This document shows positions 7,005-8,636 of a stretch of 8,636 nucleotides of DNA, piece after piece. A program made the translations under genes and the position numbers. This stretch comes from Clostridia bacterium. Its GTDB lineage: Bacteria; Bacillota; Clostridia; Oscillospirales; CAG-272. The stretch spans positions 1 to 8,636 of the forward strand of contig JAFTIV010000104.1 of assembly GCA_017456685.1 (NCBI GenBank). Direction: 5' to 3'. Positions within the stretch are counted from its first letter, which is position 1. Every line of letters begins with the position of its first letter. Below the pieces are notes generated by a model. The model searched no databases, was not told the origin of the DNA, and saw nothing but the letters and a program-made list of their open reading frames with translations.

Positions 7005-8636
7005 ATGAATAACTTTAAAAAAATAGTCGCTGGCGACTTGCATTCTGCAATTATTAAGATCGCAGAGAATGTCGAGCTTACCAAGGATGACATTTTGGAT
7101 ATGTTTGAGTATCCACCTGATTCAGCCCTTGGCGACATCGCATTTCCTTGCTTTAAGCTTAGCAGGATTCTTAGAAAGGCTCCCGCAATTATAGCCAAGG
7201 AAATAGCCGAGAATTTAAGCTCACAGGTAATTGCAAGAGCAGAAGCGGTTAATGCGTATCTAAACATATTCGTTTCAAACGATTATCTAATTAAAAACGT
7301 TCTCTTTAAAATTGAGGACGAGGGTGATAAATACGGCTCCGACGGCTCAGGTAAGGGCAAGATTGCGGTATTCGACTATTCATCACCTAATGTTGCCAAG
7401 CCTTTTCATATAGGACATCTTGGTACCACGATTATAGGCCATTCTCTTAAAATGCTTCATCAATTCCAAGGCTACGAATGTGTAGGGATTAACTATATTG
7501 GAGACTGGGGCACACAGTTTGGTAAGCTTATAGTTGCTTATAATATGTGGGGAAACAAGGAAAAGGTAGAAAAGGGCGGAGTTGATGAGCTTGTTGCTCT
7601 TTATGTTAAATTCCACGAGGAGGCAGAGAAGGACGAGAGCCTTACTCAAAGGGCTCGTGAGGAATTTACAAAGCTTGAGCATCACGACGAAACAAATATT
7701 GCACTTTGGAAATGGTTTGTAGATCTAAGCCTTGTTGAATATAAAAAGACCTATAACCAGCTCGGCATAGAATTTGATAGCTATAAGGGCGAAAGCTTTT
7801 ATACCGATAAAATGCCTGCTCAAATCGAGATTTTAAGAGAAAAGAATCTTCTTAAAATTGACGACGGTGCTTCAATTGTTGACCTCACTGAGTATAATAT
7901 GCCACCGTGCTTAATACTCAAAAGAGATGGCTCGACTCTTTACCCAACTCGTGACATAGCTGCTGCCGTTTATCGTAAGCAAGCATATAATTTCGAGAAA
8001 TGTATTTATGTAACCTCTGCAGGTCAAAGCCTTCATTTTGCACAATGGTTTAAGGTTTTAGAGCTTATGGGATACGATTGGCACAATCAGCTTGTTCATG
8101 TTCCGTATGGAACAGTAAGCATAAATAACGAAAAGCTCGCTACAAGAACAGGAAATGTTATTCTTTTGAAGGACCTTTTTGCTACAGCTATTGAAAAGGT
8201 TAACGAAATTATGGATGAGAAAAATCCAGATCTTCCCAACAAGGCTGAGGTTGCTGAGGCTGTTGGCGTCGGATCTGTAATTTTCTACTATTTATATAAT
8301 AATAGAATAAAGGATATCAATTTTGTTATGAAGGATGCCTTGAGCTTTGATGGCAATACAGGTCCCTACGCACAATATACTTATGCGCGTACATCTGGAA
8401 TACTCGAAAAGGCAAATGGCGTTGATTTTAGCGCTACAGAGCCTCAAATCACAACTGCAGAGGAAGCAGACCTTCTCAAGGTACTCTCAAAGTTTAACGA
8501 AGCTGTAAAGGATGCAATTAACGATTATGAGCCATCTGTAATTACAAGATATATAATCGATATCTGCTCAGCCTTTAACAAATTCTATCATAATTGTCAA
8601 ATATTATCCTCAAGTGATGAGGTAGTAAGAAACACA
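7005..8636 (+). CDS. argS: Arginyl-tRNA synthetase (3' end outside window)
   Basis: ArgRS attaches arginine to tRNA-Arg. The frame from the ATG at 7005 stays open for 544 codons to the right edge. Since ArgRS is usually about 550-580 residues, only a short C-terminal piece is missing. In order: an N-terminal Add-1 domain (about 1-110) with the SALGDIAFPCFKLS segment that binds the tRNA elbow; the class I catalytic core with VAKPFHIGHLG (HIGH at 135-138) and YIGDWGTQFGKL (DWGTQFG 167-173); a KMSKS-equivalent loop in degenerate form, KLATRTG (377-383); FDGNTGPYAQYTYAR (448-462) at the junction; and the start of the helical DALR anticodon-binding domain, cut before its usual conserved C-terminal end. 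AAGGA (6992-6996), overlapping the prs stop, gives an 8-nt spacing to the start. With an 11-nt gap after prs it is almost certainly co-transcribed with prs, and there is no room for its own T-box leader. Confidence 0.97.
   Translation, partial: MNNFKKIVAGDLHSAIIKIAENVELTKDDILDMFEYPPDSALGDIAFPCFKLSRILRKAPAIIAKEIAENLSSQVIARAEAVNAYLNIFVSNDYLIKNVLFKIEDEGDKYGSDGSGKGKIAVFDYSSPNVAKPFHIGHLGTTIIGHSLKMLHQFQGYECVGINYIGDWGTQFGKLIVAYNMWGNKEKVEKGGVDELVALYVKFHEEAEKDESLTQRAREEFTKLEHHDETNIALWKWFVDLSLVEYKKTYNQLGIEFDSYKGESFYTDKMPAQIEILREKNLLKIDDGASIVDLTEYNMPPCLILKRDGSTLYPTRDIAAAVYRKQAYNFEKCIYVTSAGQSLHFAQWFKVLELMGYDWHNQLVHVPYGTVSINNEKLATRTGNVILLKDLFATAIEKVNEIMDEKNPDLPNKAEVAEAVGVGSVIFYYLYNNRIKDINFVMKDALSFDGNTGPYAQYTYARTSGILEKANGVDFSATEPQITTAEEADLLKVLSKFNEAVKDAINDYEPSVITRYIIDICSAFNKFYHNCQILSSSDEVVRNT

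Noticed and set aside
6965..7685. Two minus-strand open frames of about 100 codons opposite the start of argS.
   Set aside because: The + strand frame from 7005 encodes ArgRS with HIGH and DWGTQFG motifs across this stretch, so the minus frames are incidental.

Overview
All recognisable genes lie on the + strand and are packed closely. The base composition is moderately AT-rich (AGA arginine codons and AT-rich gaps are common). The gene set is RecO, a full-length MutS2 with a Smr domain, rhamnose kinase and isomerase, an unusual long PRPP synthetase and ArgRS. Together these suggest a Firmicute, most likely an anaerobic gut-type member of the Clostridia. That placement is inferred from gene content and style; there is no rRNA or other direct marker in the window.

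Layout. Positions 2-526 hold the 3' part of recO (recombination mediator), open at the left edge. After 17 nt comes mutS2 (544-2898), complete at 784 residues. It is followed immediately by a strong hairpin-plus-T-tract terminator (2897-2932), so recO-mutS2 looks like the end of one transcription unit. The 167-nt gap after mutS2 carries a near-consensus sigma-A type promoter (2999-3027, 17-nt spacer, extended -10) with an AT-rich perfect inverted repeat over the -10/start region. It reads into rhaB (3066-4556) and rhaA (4556-5812), which overlap by one base. Then come prs (5857-6993, after 44 nt) and argS (7005 to the right edge, after 11 nt, open at its 3' end).

How the genes work together. 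RhaA isomerises L-rhamnose to L-rhamnulose and RhaB phosphorylates that to L-rhamnulose-1-phosphate. The aldolase step and sugar uptake are not encoded here. prs and argS serve nucleotide precursor supply and translation, and have no obvious metabolic link to rhamnose. However, I see no terminator or convincing promoter between rhaA and argS, so all four genes may share the promoter upstream of rhaB.

I found no RNA genes, CRISPR arrays, mobile elements, phage genes or large repeats. This is mainly a housekeeping and sugar-catabolism region, and I see no convincing undescribed system. The points most worth a second look are the divergent PRPP synthetase, the possible rhaB-rhaA-prs-argS co-transcription, and the candidate operator upstream of rhaB.
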